DNA of 40,750 bases from Gammaproteobacteria bacterium (GCA_027292925.1 JAPUGI010000012.1:1-40750); one strand, 5' to 3'. Numbered from the stretch's first letter, positions 1 through 8,367 are shown. Notes: generated from the sequence alone by a model not told the origin. Translations and numbers: made by a program.

Positions 1-704
1 TCAAATTGGGAATAGTTTCCCCTGAATAGTTCGATCCTCTTATTGTGCAGGTAGGCGATATCCTCGACACATTCATCAAGAAATTCACGGTCATGTGAAA
101 TCAGCAGTAGTGCACCGTGATAATGTTTAATCCAGTTTGCCAACCACAAGATGGCGTCCAGATCCAGGTGGTTAGTTGGTTCATCCAGTAACAATAATTC
201 GGACGGTTGCATTAAGGTGCGCCCGAGATTTAATCGAACACGCAATCCGCCTGAAAACATTGCCATTGGCTTGTCAAAATCGCCCTGGTCAAATCCCAAT
301 CCAACCAAAAGTTGTTCAGCCCTGGCACGGGCCGAGTAACCATCTGCGGAATCAAGCTGTTCGTGTAAATCTGCTAGCTGGTGGTACTTTTCTTCAAGTT
401 CTACACTTTCAATTTGTGCATTTATTTTGGCAAGTACTGTGTCTCCGGCAAGAACATAGTCCACTGCTGATTGGCTCGAAGCTGAAACCTCTTGCGCCAT
501 ATACGCGATGCGCAGATGGGAGGGGTAGTCGAGGCTGCCAAGGTCCGCTTCTAGTTCACCTGTGATTAGCTGGAACAGGCTTGTTTTGCCGGTGCCATTG
601 GCTCCGATCAATCCAACCTTTCGTCCTCGGTGGATGGTGAAGGAAACCTGTTCGAACAGCAGTAGTGCGCCGCGTCTCAAGGCGAGGTTTGTAAATGACA
701 GCAT
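1..704 (-). CDS. yheS: ABC-F family ATPase, YheS-like (partial, cut by window edge)
   Basis: This minus-strand frame is absent from the ORF track because its stop lies beyond the window. It starts at ATG 704 (MLSFTNLALRRG) and stays open to base 1, giving about 234 N-terminal residues of a protein normally near 640. Visible motifs in order are Walker A GANGTGKT (about residue 36), signature FSGGLRVRLNLG, Walker B LLLLDEPTNHLDLDA and switch histidine LLISHDREFLD, so the first ATPase domain is complete. ABC-F proteins lack membrane domains and act on the ribosome as translation factors. From memory the order and wording of motifs resemble E. coli YheS more than EttA or Uup, but the diagnostic second half is missing. 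Family assignment is secure; the subfamily is moderately secure. Confidence 0.88.
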   Translation of the reverse strand, partial: MLSFTNLALRRGALLLFEQVSFTIHRGRKVGLIGANGTGKTSLFQLITGELEADLGSLDYPSHLRIAYMAQEVSASSQSAVDYVLAGDTVLAKINAQIESVELEEKYHQLADLHEQLDSADGYSARARAEQLLVGLGFDQGDFDKPMAMFSGGLRVRLNLGRTLMQPSELLLLDEPTNHLDLDAILWLANWIKHYHGALLLISHDREFLDECVEDIAYLHNKRIELFRGNYSQF

Positions 705-814
705 TAGAATGGGTAATGACGTACAAACAGCTATTGTAGCAAAGGGAGCAGCTTGACTTTCATCCTCAGGCGCGGGTTAACTGGTTTAGTGCCAGAACAA
801 GGTGGGCGAGTCTC

Positions 815-1269
815 ATGTTTATTAAGTTGATGATTTTCGTGGTCATTCTTGCATGTGCTGGTCTCTTTTTTGTTAAGGGATGTGATGGCAAACCACTGAT
901 GACGGTAGAAAAGTTGTTAGAAGGTCTGCCCAGCTCACCATCTGACCTCCTGTCAAGGGAAGCTGAAACTCCAGCAACTCCGCAGTAACCAGGGTTTACA
1001 AGTGGAAAGACGAGAACGGAGTGTGGCAGTTTTCAAATTCGCCGCTTGACGAGGAAGGTGCAGAGGTCATAGAACTTGATGGCCAGATCAACATCGTTCC
1101 GGCGTTTAACCCTCCCGAGGGAGTAGATAAGAAAACGGCTCCGGTGGCGATACCTGGCGTAATGACAGTTTCACCTCAAGAGGCGGGCACCATGTTGGAT
1201 ACAGTTGACAACCTTCAGGAAACTGTGGACCAGCGCAAAGCTGATATGGACGCGATTAGTAACAACTAG
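815..1269 (+). pseudogene. DUF4124-type envelope protein gene, apparently frameshifted
   Basis: Two overlapping plus-strand frames seem to make one gene. Frame A runs from ATG 815 to TAA 986-988 (57 aa) and begins with a hydrophobic signal/anchor segment, MFIKLMIFVVILACAGLFFV. Frame B is open from about 967 to TAG 1269 and carries VYKWKDENGVWQFSNSP, the usual core of DUF4124 proteins, followed by a charged helical tail. The only start in frame B is GTG 1021, which would cut the domain core in half. Joining the frames within the shared 967-988 stretch gives a normal DUF4124 layout: N-terminal anchor, linker, domain, tail. No slippery heptamer is visible in the overlap, so an indel or a sequencing error is more likely than programmed frameshifting. 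The function of the family is unknown. Confidence 0.7.
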
Positions 1270-1299
1270 AGAAATCTCTCCGCAGCTGCTGTGGATCGC

Positions 1300-1800
1300 T
1301 CAGGGCTGCCGACGCGGCCTGATGATCTGGAACACTCCGATAAGGATAAGCCCCGCGAATCCCACCAGGGTCCAACCTGGAATGCTAAGACCTAAGAAAG
1401 TCCAGGCTATCTCGGCGCAGGCGCCGTCTCCGACAAGCACCATGTTGAGGACATCGGCCAGCGGGAAAACTTCCAGCATATAATCAAGGCTTGCACCACA
1501 GGCTGGTACCTCGTCCGCGGGCAAACTTTGCAGCCATAGCTGGCGTGAGGATATTCCACCGCCAATAGCGGCGGAAACAACAACGAGACCACCATACACC
1601 TTGATACCCGGTTCACGAGGATGATGGATAGCCGCGATCAGGGCAATGATGCCCGTCGTAATCACCATGATCCTTTGCAGGATACAAAGCGGGCAGGGTT
1701 CAAGGTTCATTTGATGTTCCATAAACAAAGCGACTGCCATTAGGAAGCTGCATCCGAAAAAGAGTAGTCCGAATATGATTCGTGAACTGGGTATTGTCAT
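1300..1800 (-). CDS. dsbB: Disulfide bond formation protein B
   Basis: Inner-membrane quinone reductase that reoxidises periplasmic DsbA and passes electrons to the respiratory quinone pool. The 166-aa product has about four membrane segments. It shows the CPLC pair (Cys36/Cys39) in the first periplasmic loop and a second cysteine pair (about Cys101 and Cys128) in the long second loop, the full DsbB set. Length is normal (E. coli 176 aa). The ATG overlaps the acpH stop by 4 bases, so it is the last gene of a gshA-acpH-dsbB operon and is probably translationally coupled. Only 30 bp separate its stop from the convergent DUF4124-type gene. Confidence 0.95.
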   Translation of the reverse strand: MTIPSSRIIFGLLFFGCSFLMAVALFMEHQMNLEPCPLCILQRIMVITTGIIALIAAIHHPREPGIKVYGGLVVVSAAIGGGISSRQLWLQSLPADEVPACGASLDYMLEVFPLADVLNMVLVGDGACAEIAWTFLGLSIPGWTLVGFAGLILIGVFQIIRPRRQP

Positions 1801-2414
1801 TTTCTCTCCACGTTCGTGCCTGGCTGCCTGTTCAGATTTCCGATCCAGTTCTTGGCGAATCGAGTTACCTCAGGGAAAAATTCGCTGAAATCGGCATCAA
1901 GTTCATCCCTGTTGGCTAGAAATTGTCCATACCCTTCGGCGAGTGGATTGTCCCGGCGCAGCCGGCCCGATAGGTAGTTAAAAGACCTGTCAATGAATTT
2001 TGGGTCACGATAATTTAGCAGCGCGTTCGAGCAGCGCATCCCTTCACAGGCTTTGATTGCCAGGTTTGGCAAATGTTCCTTGTTAGCTAACAGAATTCCA
2101 AAGGTAGTGTCCGAAAAGGTTTGCAAGTCGTCCCGGTGATACTTTTGCCAGTGCACAGCGAGGAAATGATCAAAGATGATGTCTGTCATGATTCCTGAAA
2201 AACGGCGAAATCTATTCTCAAAGCGTCGCTGGCTTGATCGAGTGATCGCGTGCTTGTCAGTGTATGCATCAATTACCCGATGTAATTTAATGCCGTCTTC
2301 AACCGCAGCGATTCTTTCGCCTTTCAAGCGGCCTTTGACAAAGTCGCCAAGAAAACCACCAATGAGGAGATTGCTGTCATCTCCGGCAAGGAAGAAGTGT
2401 GCCAGGTGATTCAT
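1797..2414 (-). CDS. acpH: Acyl carrier protein phosphodiesterase
   Basis: AcpH hydrolyses the 4'-phosphopantetheine arm from holo-ACP. The 205-aa protein begins MNHLAHFFLAGDD and continues with LLIGGFLGDFVKGRL, the conserved start of the family (formerly DUF479), including the metal-binding His near residue 3-6 and the Asp of GDF. Length matches E. coli AcpH (193 aa). It overlaps gshA upstream and dsbB downstream by 4 bases each (ATGA-type overlaps), which supports a single transcript. The assignment is by family pattern; activity is inferred. Confidence 0.9.
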   Translation of the reverse strand: MNHLAHFFLAGDDSNLLIGGFLGDFVKGRLKGERIAAVEDGIKLHRVIDAYTDKHAITRSSQRRFENRFRRFSGIMTDIIFDHFLAVHWQKYHRDDLQTFSDTTFGILLANKEHLPNLAIKACEGMRCSNALLNYRDPKFIDRSFNYLSGRLRRDNPLAEGYGQFLANRDELDADFSEFFPEVTRFAKNWIGNLNRQPGTNVERK

Positions 2415-3991
2415 CCAGGTTGTTCATACTCTTTTTGCAACTCAGCGAGGTATTCATCAAAAGATAAGGTATCCATGTTTTCGACGGCGAGTTGGTCTTT
2501 TACTGATTGTTCACTCATTGTTTTAAACTCGTCCTGTTCCTGTCGGTTCAAAGGTTCAGACAAAAATGATTGCCGATGACTAATTGCCTGGTTCATGGCG
2601 AATTGGAAAAACGGAATGGCCTGCTCCCGCATATCACCAAGTATGCGGGCACTTGGTGTGTTATCAGGATCTTCCACTTTGGCGTCTTGTGCTGCAAGGC
2701 ATTCGGAATGTTTTCGGGTTGATGATGCTCCATCCAGTATTTCTGCAATCGGCAACATGCCAGCCAGGATTTCCTTTCCCCATTGTCGTAATGACTTGTC
2801 CTTGCCATTGTCCTGCAAAAGAAGGCCATCCCGTCGACCCTGGTGTACGGTTTTGAGGACATTCTCGCTAACTGCAGCGCACATGCTGTCATCATGGGTA
2901 GGACTGCCTTTGAGCAGGCAATACAGAAGGTAAGTATCAAGAAAGCGTATTTCAGCCGCATCGATACCCAGGGGTAGGTATGGATTAATATCCAGTAGTC
3001 GCACCTCAAGATACTCGACGCCTTGCCCGGACAAGCAAGTCAGGAAATTCTCTCCTTTGGGAGGTACGCGTTTTGCCCTGATGGTCGTATAAAACTCTGC
3101 TTCCGATTGCAGTATGTTCCCGTTGACCTGGGGATGTGTGTCGCCCTCTGTGTCAAATCCATGGTAGACAGGGTGCGGCGTGCAAATCGCCTCCCTCAGG
3201 GTATCCACGTAGTTATCCAGGCCGTTGTAACAGATATTAAGCAGTCCTGACTGGGTAGTACTCTGGTATCCCAGGTTGCCATTACGCAGGGAAGTCGCAC
3301 CGGGAAGATATGCGCTGGCATCATCAAATTTTTGCAGGTGATGCTTTTGACCGGTTATGAATGAATTACACACCGCTGGAGAGGCACCAAACAAGTAGAC
3401 AAGCAACCAGGAATACCGACGAAAATTCCGCATCAGATCGAAGTATCGACCCGACTTGAAGTCTTTGAGTGGAACTTGTGAATTTTCCAGATCGGCCAAT
3501 TTCAGCCAGAAATCGTTAGAAAATGAAAAGTTGTAGTGAATGGCACAAATAGTCTGCATGACGCGACCGTAGCGATGACCGAGTCCATTACGATAAGTTG
3601 TTTTGAGTCTCCCGAGGTTTGATGATCCATATTGCGCCAGTGGGATTTTGTCAGTGTCTGGGACCACGCACGGCATACTGGCGGACCACAACAATTCCTC
3701 CTGTAATCCCGAGTAAACAAATCGATGGATACGATGAAGCGTCGAAAGTGAATCTTCTATGGAGTTGGATACTGGAGTTATCAACTCCAGCTGTGCCTCG
3801 GAGAAGTCAGTTGTGATCATCGGATGACACAATTTGGATCCGAGAAAATCTGGGTGCTGGGTTTGTGCCAGATCCCCATTCAAGTCGACTCGTAATGCTT
3901 CTCTCTCAATGCCCCTGTAAAATTTCAGTATTTGTGGAGAGCGGGCAAGATGTTTTAGCTTGTTGTTAATGCTATCTACCATTCGGGCCAA
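2411..3991 (-). CDS. gshA: Glutamate-cysteine ligase
   Basis: Catalyses ATP-dependent ligation of L-glutamate and L-cysteine, the first committed step of glutathione synthesis, in the cytosol. The 526-aa length equals the gammaproteobacterial GshA class (E. coli 518). Family-typical stretches include GIEREALRV near residue 28, TTDFSEAQLELITP near 60, YGSSNLGRLKTTYRNGLGHRYG near 120-140 and LEVRLLDINPY near 330. It is the first gene of the overlapping gshA-acpH-dsbB set. A 72-bp gap separates it from hslR upstream on the same strand, so hslR may share the transcript. Grouping with dsbB places two thiol/disulfide functions together. Confidence 0.95.
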   Translation of the reverse strand: MARMVDSINNKLKHLARSPQILKFYRGIEREALRVDLNGDLAQTQHPDFLGSKLCHPMITTDFSEAQLELITPVSNSIEDSLSTLHRIHRFVYSGLQEELLWSASMPCVVPDTDKIPLAQYGSSNLGRLKTTYRNGLGHRYGRVMQTICAIHYNFSFSNDFWLKLADLENSQVPLKDFKSGRYFDLMRNFRRYSWLLVYLFGASPAVCNSFITGQKHHLQKFDDASAYLPGATSLRNGNLGYQSTTQSGLLNICYNGLDNYVDTLREAICTPHPVYHGFDTEGDTHPQVNGNILQSEAEFYTTIRAKRVPPKGENFLTCLSGQGVEYLEVRLLDINPYLPLGIDAAEIRFLDTYLLYCLLKGSPTHDDSMCAAVSENVLKTVHQGRRDGLLLQDNGKDKSLRQWGKEILAGMLPIAEILDGASSTRKHSECLAAQDAKVEDPDNTPSARILGDMREQAIPFFQFAMNQAISHRQSFLSEPLNRQEQDEFKTMSEQSVKDQLAVENMDTLSFDEYLAELQKEYEQPG

Positions 3992-4063
3992 TAAATATCA
4001 GACAATTATGCCAAAGAAGCGGTTTTGAGGGGAATGACCCGATACAAACGGATGGACGGAGTA

Positions 4064-4441
4064 CTAGTTCTTGTTTCGGAATTCGTGTATCAGACGTCGG
4101 TCGCGTTTGTTAGGCCGACCTTTGGAGGCCACGTGTTGTCCTGCTGCGCGGCGTTGCTCTGCCGTCATCTGCCTTTTGGCGATGCTTTCAACTGTCTCCT
4201 CATAGAGAAGCTGAGCTTCAGGTGCGCCTTTGCGTTGATCTGACAATGCCTTGACGATAATGGTCTTCTCATCGAATCCCTGACGAATCTTTAGCTGGTC
4301 GTTCAGGTCAAGTTCCTTACTCGGCTTGGTGCGTCGTCCATTGACGTGAACCTTACCACCGTCGATGGCTTGCCGAGATTTAGCTCGCGTCTTGAAGAAT
4401 CTGGCTGCCCATAGCCATTTATCGACCCGAACTTTTGACAT
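4064..4441 (-). CDS. hslR: Heat-shock protein 15, S4-domain RNA-binding protein
   Basis: Hsp15 binds free 50S subunits that carry a stalled nascent chain and takes part in ribosome recycling and rescue. The S4 RNA-binding domain lies at the N-terminus: VRVDKWLWAARFFKTRAKSRQAIDGGKVHVNG. A basic C-terminal tail rich in Arg and Lys follows, as in the E. coli protein (133 aa). The ORF track starts 13 codons upstream. I prefer ATG 4441 (MSKVRVDKWLW) because family members start there and the extra MLLSITLQTRYRW has no family resemblance. Product 125 aa. It lies 145 bp from the divergent cysQ. Confidence 0.92.
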   Translation of the reverse strand: MSKVRVDKWLWAARFFKTRAKSRQAIDGGKVHVNGRRTKPSKELDLNDQLKIRQGFDEKTIIVKALSDQRKGAPEAQLLYEETVESIAKRQMTAEQRRAAGQHVASKGRPNKRDRRLIHEFRNKN

Positions 4442-4539
4442 CCATCGGTACCTGGTTTGAAGGGTTATTGATAGTAGCAAATTCGTTGCGGCAGTTTACC
4501 TGCTAACTGGAATTACAATTTGATCGTGAGTGGTTGTTC

Positions 4540-4563
4540 CATTGAATGTCTTGTTGTTCAATG
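4540..4563. promoter_or_regulatory. Dyad in the cysQ leader
   Basis: CATTGAA and TTCAATG form 7-bp arms separated by 10 bp, 24 bp upstream of the chosen cysQ start, in the divergent hslR/cysQ interval. It could be an operator or a leader hairpin. No known regulator consensus is recognised. Confidence 0.25.
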
Positions 4564-4586
4564 CCATTTTGTCAGATGGATGTGTC

Positions 4587-5426
4587 ATGACGGAACAGCT
4601 GGAAAGTATCATCGGGATTGCGAAAAAAGCAGGTGCTGCAATCCTCGAAGTATATGGAAAAGAAGATTTTGGAGTCGAGACCAAGGCTGACAGTTCGCCA
4701 CTTACAAAGGCTGACCTCGCTGCTCATGAAATTATCGTTTCAGGTTTAAGCGAACTGGCTCCTGGTGTACCAATTTTGTCCGAAGAGTCTGATGAGATCC
4801 CATATAACGTGCGAAAGAAGTGGCCGCGCTATTTTCTGGTTGATCCGCTCGATGGCACGAAAGAGTTCATCAGTCGGAACGGAGAATTTACCGTCAATAT
4901 TGCGTTGATTGAGGAAGGCATTGCGGTACTCGGAGTTGTGTTTGTGCCGGTAAAGGATGTGACCTATGCGGGACAGCAGCTTGATACAACTATTGCTTTT
5001 GTAGAGCGGGCTGGGTTGCGTCGCGACATCACTACCCGAAATCTTCCGCGGCGTTTGCGCAATAATGAAGCGCTGACGGTTGTAGCAAGCAGGCGACATG
5101 GAGGGGAAGCTTTGCAACACTGTCTTGACGTACTCCAGAAAAAGTTTACTCACATTGAATCAACCAATATGGGTAGTTCACTGAAATTATGCCTGGTTGC
5201 TGAAGGTAAAGCGGATTTCTATCCCAGACTTGCACCGACCTCTGAATGGGATACAGCTGCGGCACAAGCCGTAGTCGAGGCCGCAGGAGGCAGTGTAGTG
5301 GATACCGCCTTAAGGCCGCTTCACTACAACAGCAAAGAAAGTATCCTAAATCCTTTTTTTTATGTTATCGGAGACAAGTCATTTGCCTGGGCCGACGTAC
5401 TCAAAGAAGTTCAGATCTCAGGTTAG
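4587..5426 (+). CDS. cysQ: 3'(2'),5'-bisphosphate nucleotidase CysQ
   Basis: Removes the 3'-phosphate from PAP (and PAPS), preventing build-up of a by-product of sulfate assimilation; an Mg-dependent, Li-sensitive inositol-monophosphatase-fold enzyme at the inner face of the membrane. Motifs are SEES (about 65-68), DPLDGTKEF (about 86-94) and WDTAAAQAV (about 220), supplying the metal-binding acidic residues. I start at ATG 4587 (MTEQLESIIG), giving 279 aa; the track's start 19 codons upstream adds a hydrophobic stretch that family members lack. There is a weak AGATGGA-type ribosome site. Slightly longer than E. coli CysQ (246 aa), with the extra length around residues 130-150. The next gene is 840 bp away. 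Confidence 0.93.
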   Translation: MTEQLESIIGIAKKAGAAILEVYGKEDFGVETKADSSPLTKADLAAHEIIVSGLSELAPGVPILSEESDEIPYNVRKKWPRYFLVDPLDGTKEFISRNGEFTVNIALIEEGIAVLGVVFVPVKDVTYAGQQLDTTIAFVERAGLRRDITTRNLPRRLRNNEALTVVASRRHGGEALQHCLDVLQKKFTHIESTNMGSSLKLCLVAEGKADFYPRLAPTSEWDTAAAQAVVEAAGGSVVDTALRPLHYNSKESILNPFFYVIGDKSFAWADVLKEVQISG

Positions 5427-5470
5427 TTCCGGGCCAAGAAGAAATCTGCCTTCCGGCCGGTCTTAATTCA

Positions 5471-5508
5471 GGAACTTTTTATGGAAGGAACCGCTGAAGG
5501 CTCTTTTG
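5471..5508 (+). repeat. Short hairpin repeat, single copy plus fragment
   Basis: AAGGAACCGCTGAAGGCTCTTTTG (5485-5508, split here only for clarity) is one full unit. It is preceded by a shortened unit GGAACTTTTTATGG (5471-5484). The core GAACCGCTGAnGGCTCTT recurs at 8297-8365 in the same direction and at 10053-10114 inverted. It lies 45 bp after the cysQ stop. Confidence 0.7.
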
Positions 5509-5584
5509 AATTAAATATCGGTTGCAAGGGTGGCTTAAACGGGCGAACAAAGGGGCGAATAAAAGGGGGACTAAAATAATTGGT

Positions 5585-5660
5585 CTCGGCTAGCCAAGCT
5601 GTATGCGCATCCATCCTGCCGAGGAGAATACTGTATATTCATACAGCTTAGGCTAGCGAG
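5585..5660. repeat. Long imperfect inverted repeat around the LexA box
   Basis: The left arm CTCGGCTAGCCAAGCTGTATG (5585-5605) pairs with CATACAGCTTAGGCTAGCGAG (5640-5660). Apart from one inserted A and one missing C the 21-bp arms are fully complementary, with a 34-bp centre. The right arm contains half of the LexA-type palindrome. It may be a cruciform-prone operator, a small transposon-like remnant or a structured RNA; sequence alone does not decide. Confidence 0.65.
5629..5648. promoter_or_regulatory. LexA/SOS-box-like site
   Basis: TACTGTATATTCATACAGCT contains CTGT-N8-ACAG with an AT-rich centre, matching the gammaproteobacterial LexA operator. In E. coli a LexA box regulates the rpsU-dnaG-rpoD operon, so a site upstream of rpoD is plausible. 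It lies about 620 bp from the rpoD start and no good promoter overlaps it, so the target is uncertain. Confidence 0.6.
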
Positions 5661-6012
5661 GTGATCAATATAACCGCTAACAAAGTCAAAGAAAAGAGTT
5701 CAAAAATGGAGATTCCTACCTAGCTTATAGCTTGACATTTAGGAAAAGAATATAAGGTCATGAATTCATGAAAGAAAAGGTTCTGAATATAATTGAGTAA
5801 GGCATGAAAAAATTTTTGGCCCAAAACTGTCCACATCTTTTCCACAATTTTATACAACGGGTAGACGCTGTTGATCGAAATTTTTGATTCCATGTAAAAC
5901 GATGTCGAATTCAACTCTCTTATTGAGAGCATCTATTTAGTCAAAAATTCGGATGAACGGCAGACAACAAGGTGTAGGCGGAGTGAATTTTTCCTTTTTT
6001 ATGAAATAGTTA

Positions 6013-6042
6013 TAGACAATGACTAGGTTGGAAACGGATAAT
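6013..6042 (+). promoter_or_regulatory. Sigma70-like promoter upstream of rpoD
   Basis: TAGACA (6013-6018) and GATAAT (6037-6042) each match five of six consensus bases and are separated by 18 bp. Transcription would start near 6049, leaving a leader of about 220 nt before the chosen rpoD ATG. Called from consensus only. Confidence 0.45.
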
Positions 6043-6223
6043 ACGCAATCGGATCTGAGAGGACCCTGGGCATAGCTGTTCGCTTAAAAATTATAAAGAC
6101 TGGAACAGCAGATGTACACACCAAGTGGCCGTGAAAGATCCACTTTGCTCTTTATTTTTTAGTATTTGTCACCATATTGATTTCTGCAAAGGAGGTCACT
6201 TTTCCGACTGTTACACACTTTCT

Positions 6224-6274
6224 ATGCCAACCCAAACTACTGCCACGAACACGGAGCCCGCGCCCTATGACTAA
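6224..6274 (+). CDS. Possible 16-aa leader peptide overlapping the rpoD start
   Basis: ATG 6224 opens a 16-codon frame ([16 protein letters not shown]) whose TAA lies at 6272-6274, overlapping the rpoD ATG at 6267. A perfect AAGGAGGT lies at 6189-6196, but 27 bases upstream of this ATG, too far for ordinary initiation unless the leader folds. Stop/start overlap would allow translational coupling to rpoD. There is no homology argument; it may be chance. Confidence 0.25.
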   Translation: MPTQTTATNTEPAPYD

Positions 6275-8186
6275 CCACGCAACCGAAGGAGATTTTGACT
6301 CTATACTGGATGATGATTCCCTTGAGAATGCGACGGAAGATCTCGATGCACTTGATGTGCTCTCAAATCGCGAAGTTTCAGCAGAGGATGATGGCGATGA
6401 TGCGGAGTCTGAAGAATCCAAGCTAAAAATACTGATCGCTAAGGGTAAAGAGCAAGGATATCTTACATACGAACAACTCACTGAAGCCCTGCCCGAGCGA
6501 ATCGAAGAATCTGATGACTTTGAAAATGTCGTGCAGGTATTTGAAGAGATGGGTATTTCAGTCTACGAGGTCGCACCACAAAACCAGCAGCTGAAAGAAA
6601 ACGTTGAAGAGCAGATCAATGCTGATGCGGCAGCAATAGCTGCGTTGGATTCTGTGGTAGGAAAAACCATTGACCCGGTTCGGATGTATATGCGGGAAAT
6701 GGGTACGGTCCCCTTATTGACTCGCGCAGGTGAAATCGTAATCGCGAAAAGAATGGAGGAAGGTATCAGAGAAACGATGATCAATATGGCTCGCTACCCG
6801 GGTACCGTTGAAAGAGTGCTACAGGAATATGACCAGATCGTGGCTGAAGAGGGTGACGTACGTGTCATCATAAGTGGCTTCCTTGATCCTGAAGATGTCA
6901 TCCCGGACATGTCTAAAGTGGCGGAAGCGAAATCCAGTGGTAACTATGAGGCCGATGATTCTGAAGAAGTAAAAGGTCCCGATCTCCAATTGACCTATAG
7001 CCGATTCAAGGATATTCAAAAAGCTCACGTTGCCGCACAGAAAGCTCTCAGCAAGAATGGACGCGGTTCCCCCAAGACAGCCAAAGCGCTGAACCGGCTG
7101 GGAGAAGCGTTTGGGCTAATAAAACTGGTGCCTGCGCAGATGGATCCAATCATGGATATCGTCAAGTCAGATACGCAAAAAATCCGCGATCAGGAGAAAC
7201 TGGTGCGGGATTTGTGTGTCGACAAGTCGAAGATGCCTAAGGATGAATTTATTGAAGCCTTCAGCGGCAACGAAACTAATGTGGATTGGATCGATGAGCT
7301 TATCTCTCTCGATGCCCCTTATTCCGAAAGTTTGCAGCAATACAGAATATCCATCCGGCATGCGCTGAAGATTGTAAGGCGTATCTCCGATCGCACAGGC
7401 ATGAGTGTTTCGGAAATTAAGGATATTAATCGTCGGATGTTCCTTGCCATTGGTAAAACCCGGGCTGCGAAAAAGGACATGATCGAAGCCAATCTAAGGT
7501 TAGTTATATCCATCGCCAAAAAATATACAAATCGGGGACTGCATTTCCTTGACCTGATCCAGGAAGGAAATATCGGCTTGATGAAAGCGGTGGACAAGTT
7601 TGAATATCGTCGCGGATTCAAGTTTTCAACCTACGCAACCTGGTGGATACGCCAGGCAATTACTCGCTCGATTTCTGACCTGGCTCGTACCATCCGGGTA
7701 CCTGTTCACATGATGGAAACAGTGAATAAATTAAATCGGCTCACCCGGCAACTTATCCAGGAGCTAGGCCGGACGCCGACTATTGAAGAACTAAGCAAAA
7801 AAATGGACTTGCCGGAAGACAAAGTACTCAAAGCACTTGATGTAGCAAAACAACCCATCTCGCTTGAAACGCCAGTCGGTGATGATGACGATTCGACCAT
7901 GTGGAACCTGGTGAGCGACACATCCGTTGAGTCTCCTGTGGACCATGCGACGGATGAAGGACTTAAAGAAACCACGACAAATGTCCTGACAGCGCTTACT
8001 GATCGTGAGGCCAAGGTTTTGCGAATGCGTTTTGGTATTGATATGAATACTGACCACACCTTGGAAGAGGTCGGCCGGCAGTTTTCGGTAACTCGTGAAC
8101 GCATCAGGCAGATTGAAGCCAAAGCATTGCGCAAATTGCGTCATCCTGCCCGCTCAGAACAATTGAGGAGCTTTATCGACAGCTGA
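6267..8186 (+). CDS. rpoD: RNA polymerase primary sigma factor sigma70
   Basis: Housekeeping sigma factor that directs core RNA polymerase to -10/-35 promoters. From ATG 6267 the product is 639 aa (E. coli 613). Region 1.1 is at about 51-100 ([20 protein letters not shown]), region 1.2 at about 135-165 ([18 protein letters not shown]), the non-conserved insert at about 170-380, region 2 at about 400-470 ([17 protein letters not shown]), region 3 at about 485-560, and region 4.2 HTH at about 598-625 ([20 protein letters not shown]). The track start (TTG 6177) adds 30 residues unlike any sigma70 N-terminus, so I reject it. An acidic 50-residue lead precedes region 1.1, longer than in E. coli. 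GGAG lies 10 bases before the ATG. The gene is not linked to dnaG here. Confidence 0.96.
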   Translation: MTNHATEGDFDSILDDDSLENATEDLDALDVLSNREVSAEDDGDDAESEESKLKILIAKGKEQGYLTYEQLTEALPERIEESDDFENVVQVFEEMGISVYEVAPQNQQLKENVEEQINADAAAIAALDSVVGKTIDPVRMYMREMGTVPLLTRAGEIVIAKRMEEGIRETMINMARYPGTVERVLQEYDQIVAEEGDVRVIISGFLDPEDVIPDMSKVAEAKSSGNYEADDSEEVKGPDLQLTYSRFKDIQKAHVAAQKALSKNGRGSPKTAKALNRLGEAFGLIKLVPAQMDPIMDIVKSDTQKIRDQEKLVRDLCVDKSKMPKDEFIEAFSGNETNVDWIDELISLDAPYSESLQQYRISIRHALKIVRRISDRTGMSVSEIKDINRRMFLAIGKTRAAKKDMIEANLRLVISIAKKYTNRGLHFLDLIQEGNIGLMKAVDKFEYRRGFKFSTYATWWIRQAITRSISDLARTIRVPVHMMETVNKLNRLTRQLIQELGRTPTIEELSKKMDLPEDKVLKALDVAKQPISLETPVGDDDDSTMWNLVSDTSVESPVDHATDEGLKETTTNVLTALTDREAKVLRMRFGIDMNTDHTLEEVGRQFSVTRERIRQIEAKALRKLRHPARSEQLRSFIDS

Positions 8187-8201
8187 TCCGAGATTACAAT
8201 A

Positions 8202-8236
8202 AACCGGTGCGTCCTTTGGGAACACCGGTTTTTTTG
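8202..8236 (+). terminator. Rho-independent terminator of rpoD
   Basis: AAACCGGTG and CACCGGTTT form a perfect 9-bp stem around a 13-nt loop, followed by a run of T. It begins 16 bp after the rpoD stop. Confidence 0.9.
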
Positions 8237-8296
8237 TGCTCCTGTTTTGTGTAAAAGCAGGTGTTGCCTGCTTGAGGACGACCTGAAATAATTTAC

Positions 8297-8365
8297 AAGA
8301 ACCGCTGATGGTTCTTTATGGAAGAACCGCCGATGGCTCTTTATGGCGCTAAAGGCTCTTTTTGG
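8297..8365 (+). repeat. Short hairpin repeat, three tandem units
   Basis: Two 25-bp units (8297-8321 and 8322-8346) of the form AAGAACCGCtGATGGcTCTT plus TATGG are followed by a shortened third (8347-8365). In the first unit AAGAACC and GGTTCTT are perfect 7-bp arms around GCTGAT, so each unit can fold as a hairpin. The array runs into the start of the next gene; its last unit supplies the candidate TTG start codon at 8362. Confidence 0.75.
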
Positions 8366-8367
8366 CT

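Larger units (their letters stand above)
5427..6266. other. Long gene-free leader region before rpoD
   Basis: This 840-bp interval has no convincing gene. It contains, in order: a copy of the short hairpin repeat (5471-5508); three loose copies of a GGGCGAAnAAAAG-like run (about 5538-5577); a long inverted repeat (5585-5660) enclosing a LexA-type box; AT-rich DNA with TTTTCCACA at about 5839-5847 resembling a single DnaA box; a sigma70-like promoter (6013-6042); a perfect AAGGAGGT (6189-6196); and a 16-codon ORF overlapping the rpoD start. The annotated ORFs on the opposite strand (5720-5932, 6152-6481) look spurious. dnaG and rpsU, which usually precede rpoD in gammaproteobacteria, are absent here. 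Confidence 0.7.

Noticed and set aside
967-988. Programmed ribosomal frameshift in the DUF4124-type gene
   Set aside because: No slippery heptamer or downstream stimulatory hairpin was evident; an indel explains it more simply.
5732-5756. TTGACA followed by TATAAG as a promoter
   Set aside because: The spacer is only 13 bp, too short for sigma70.
5827-5847. CTGTCCACA and TTTTCCACA as DnaA boxes of an origin
   Set aside because: Only one good box, no cluster, and no dnaA/dnaN genes nearby.
5720-5932. Minus-strand 70-aa ORF in the rpoD leader
   Set aside because: AT-rich, without a ribosome site or recognisable family; it lies in a regulatory stretch and looks like chance.
6177-6266. TTG 6177 as the rpoD start
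   Set aside because: The added 30 residues do not resemble any sigma70 N-terminus; ATG 6267 gives a normal-length protein.
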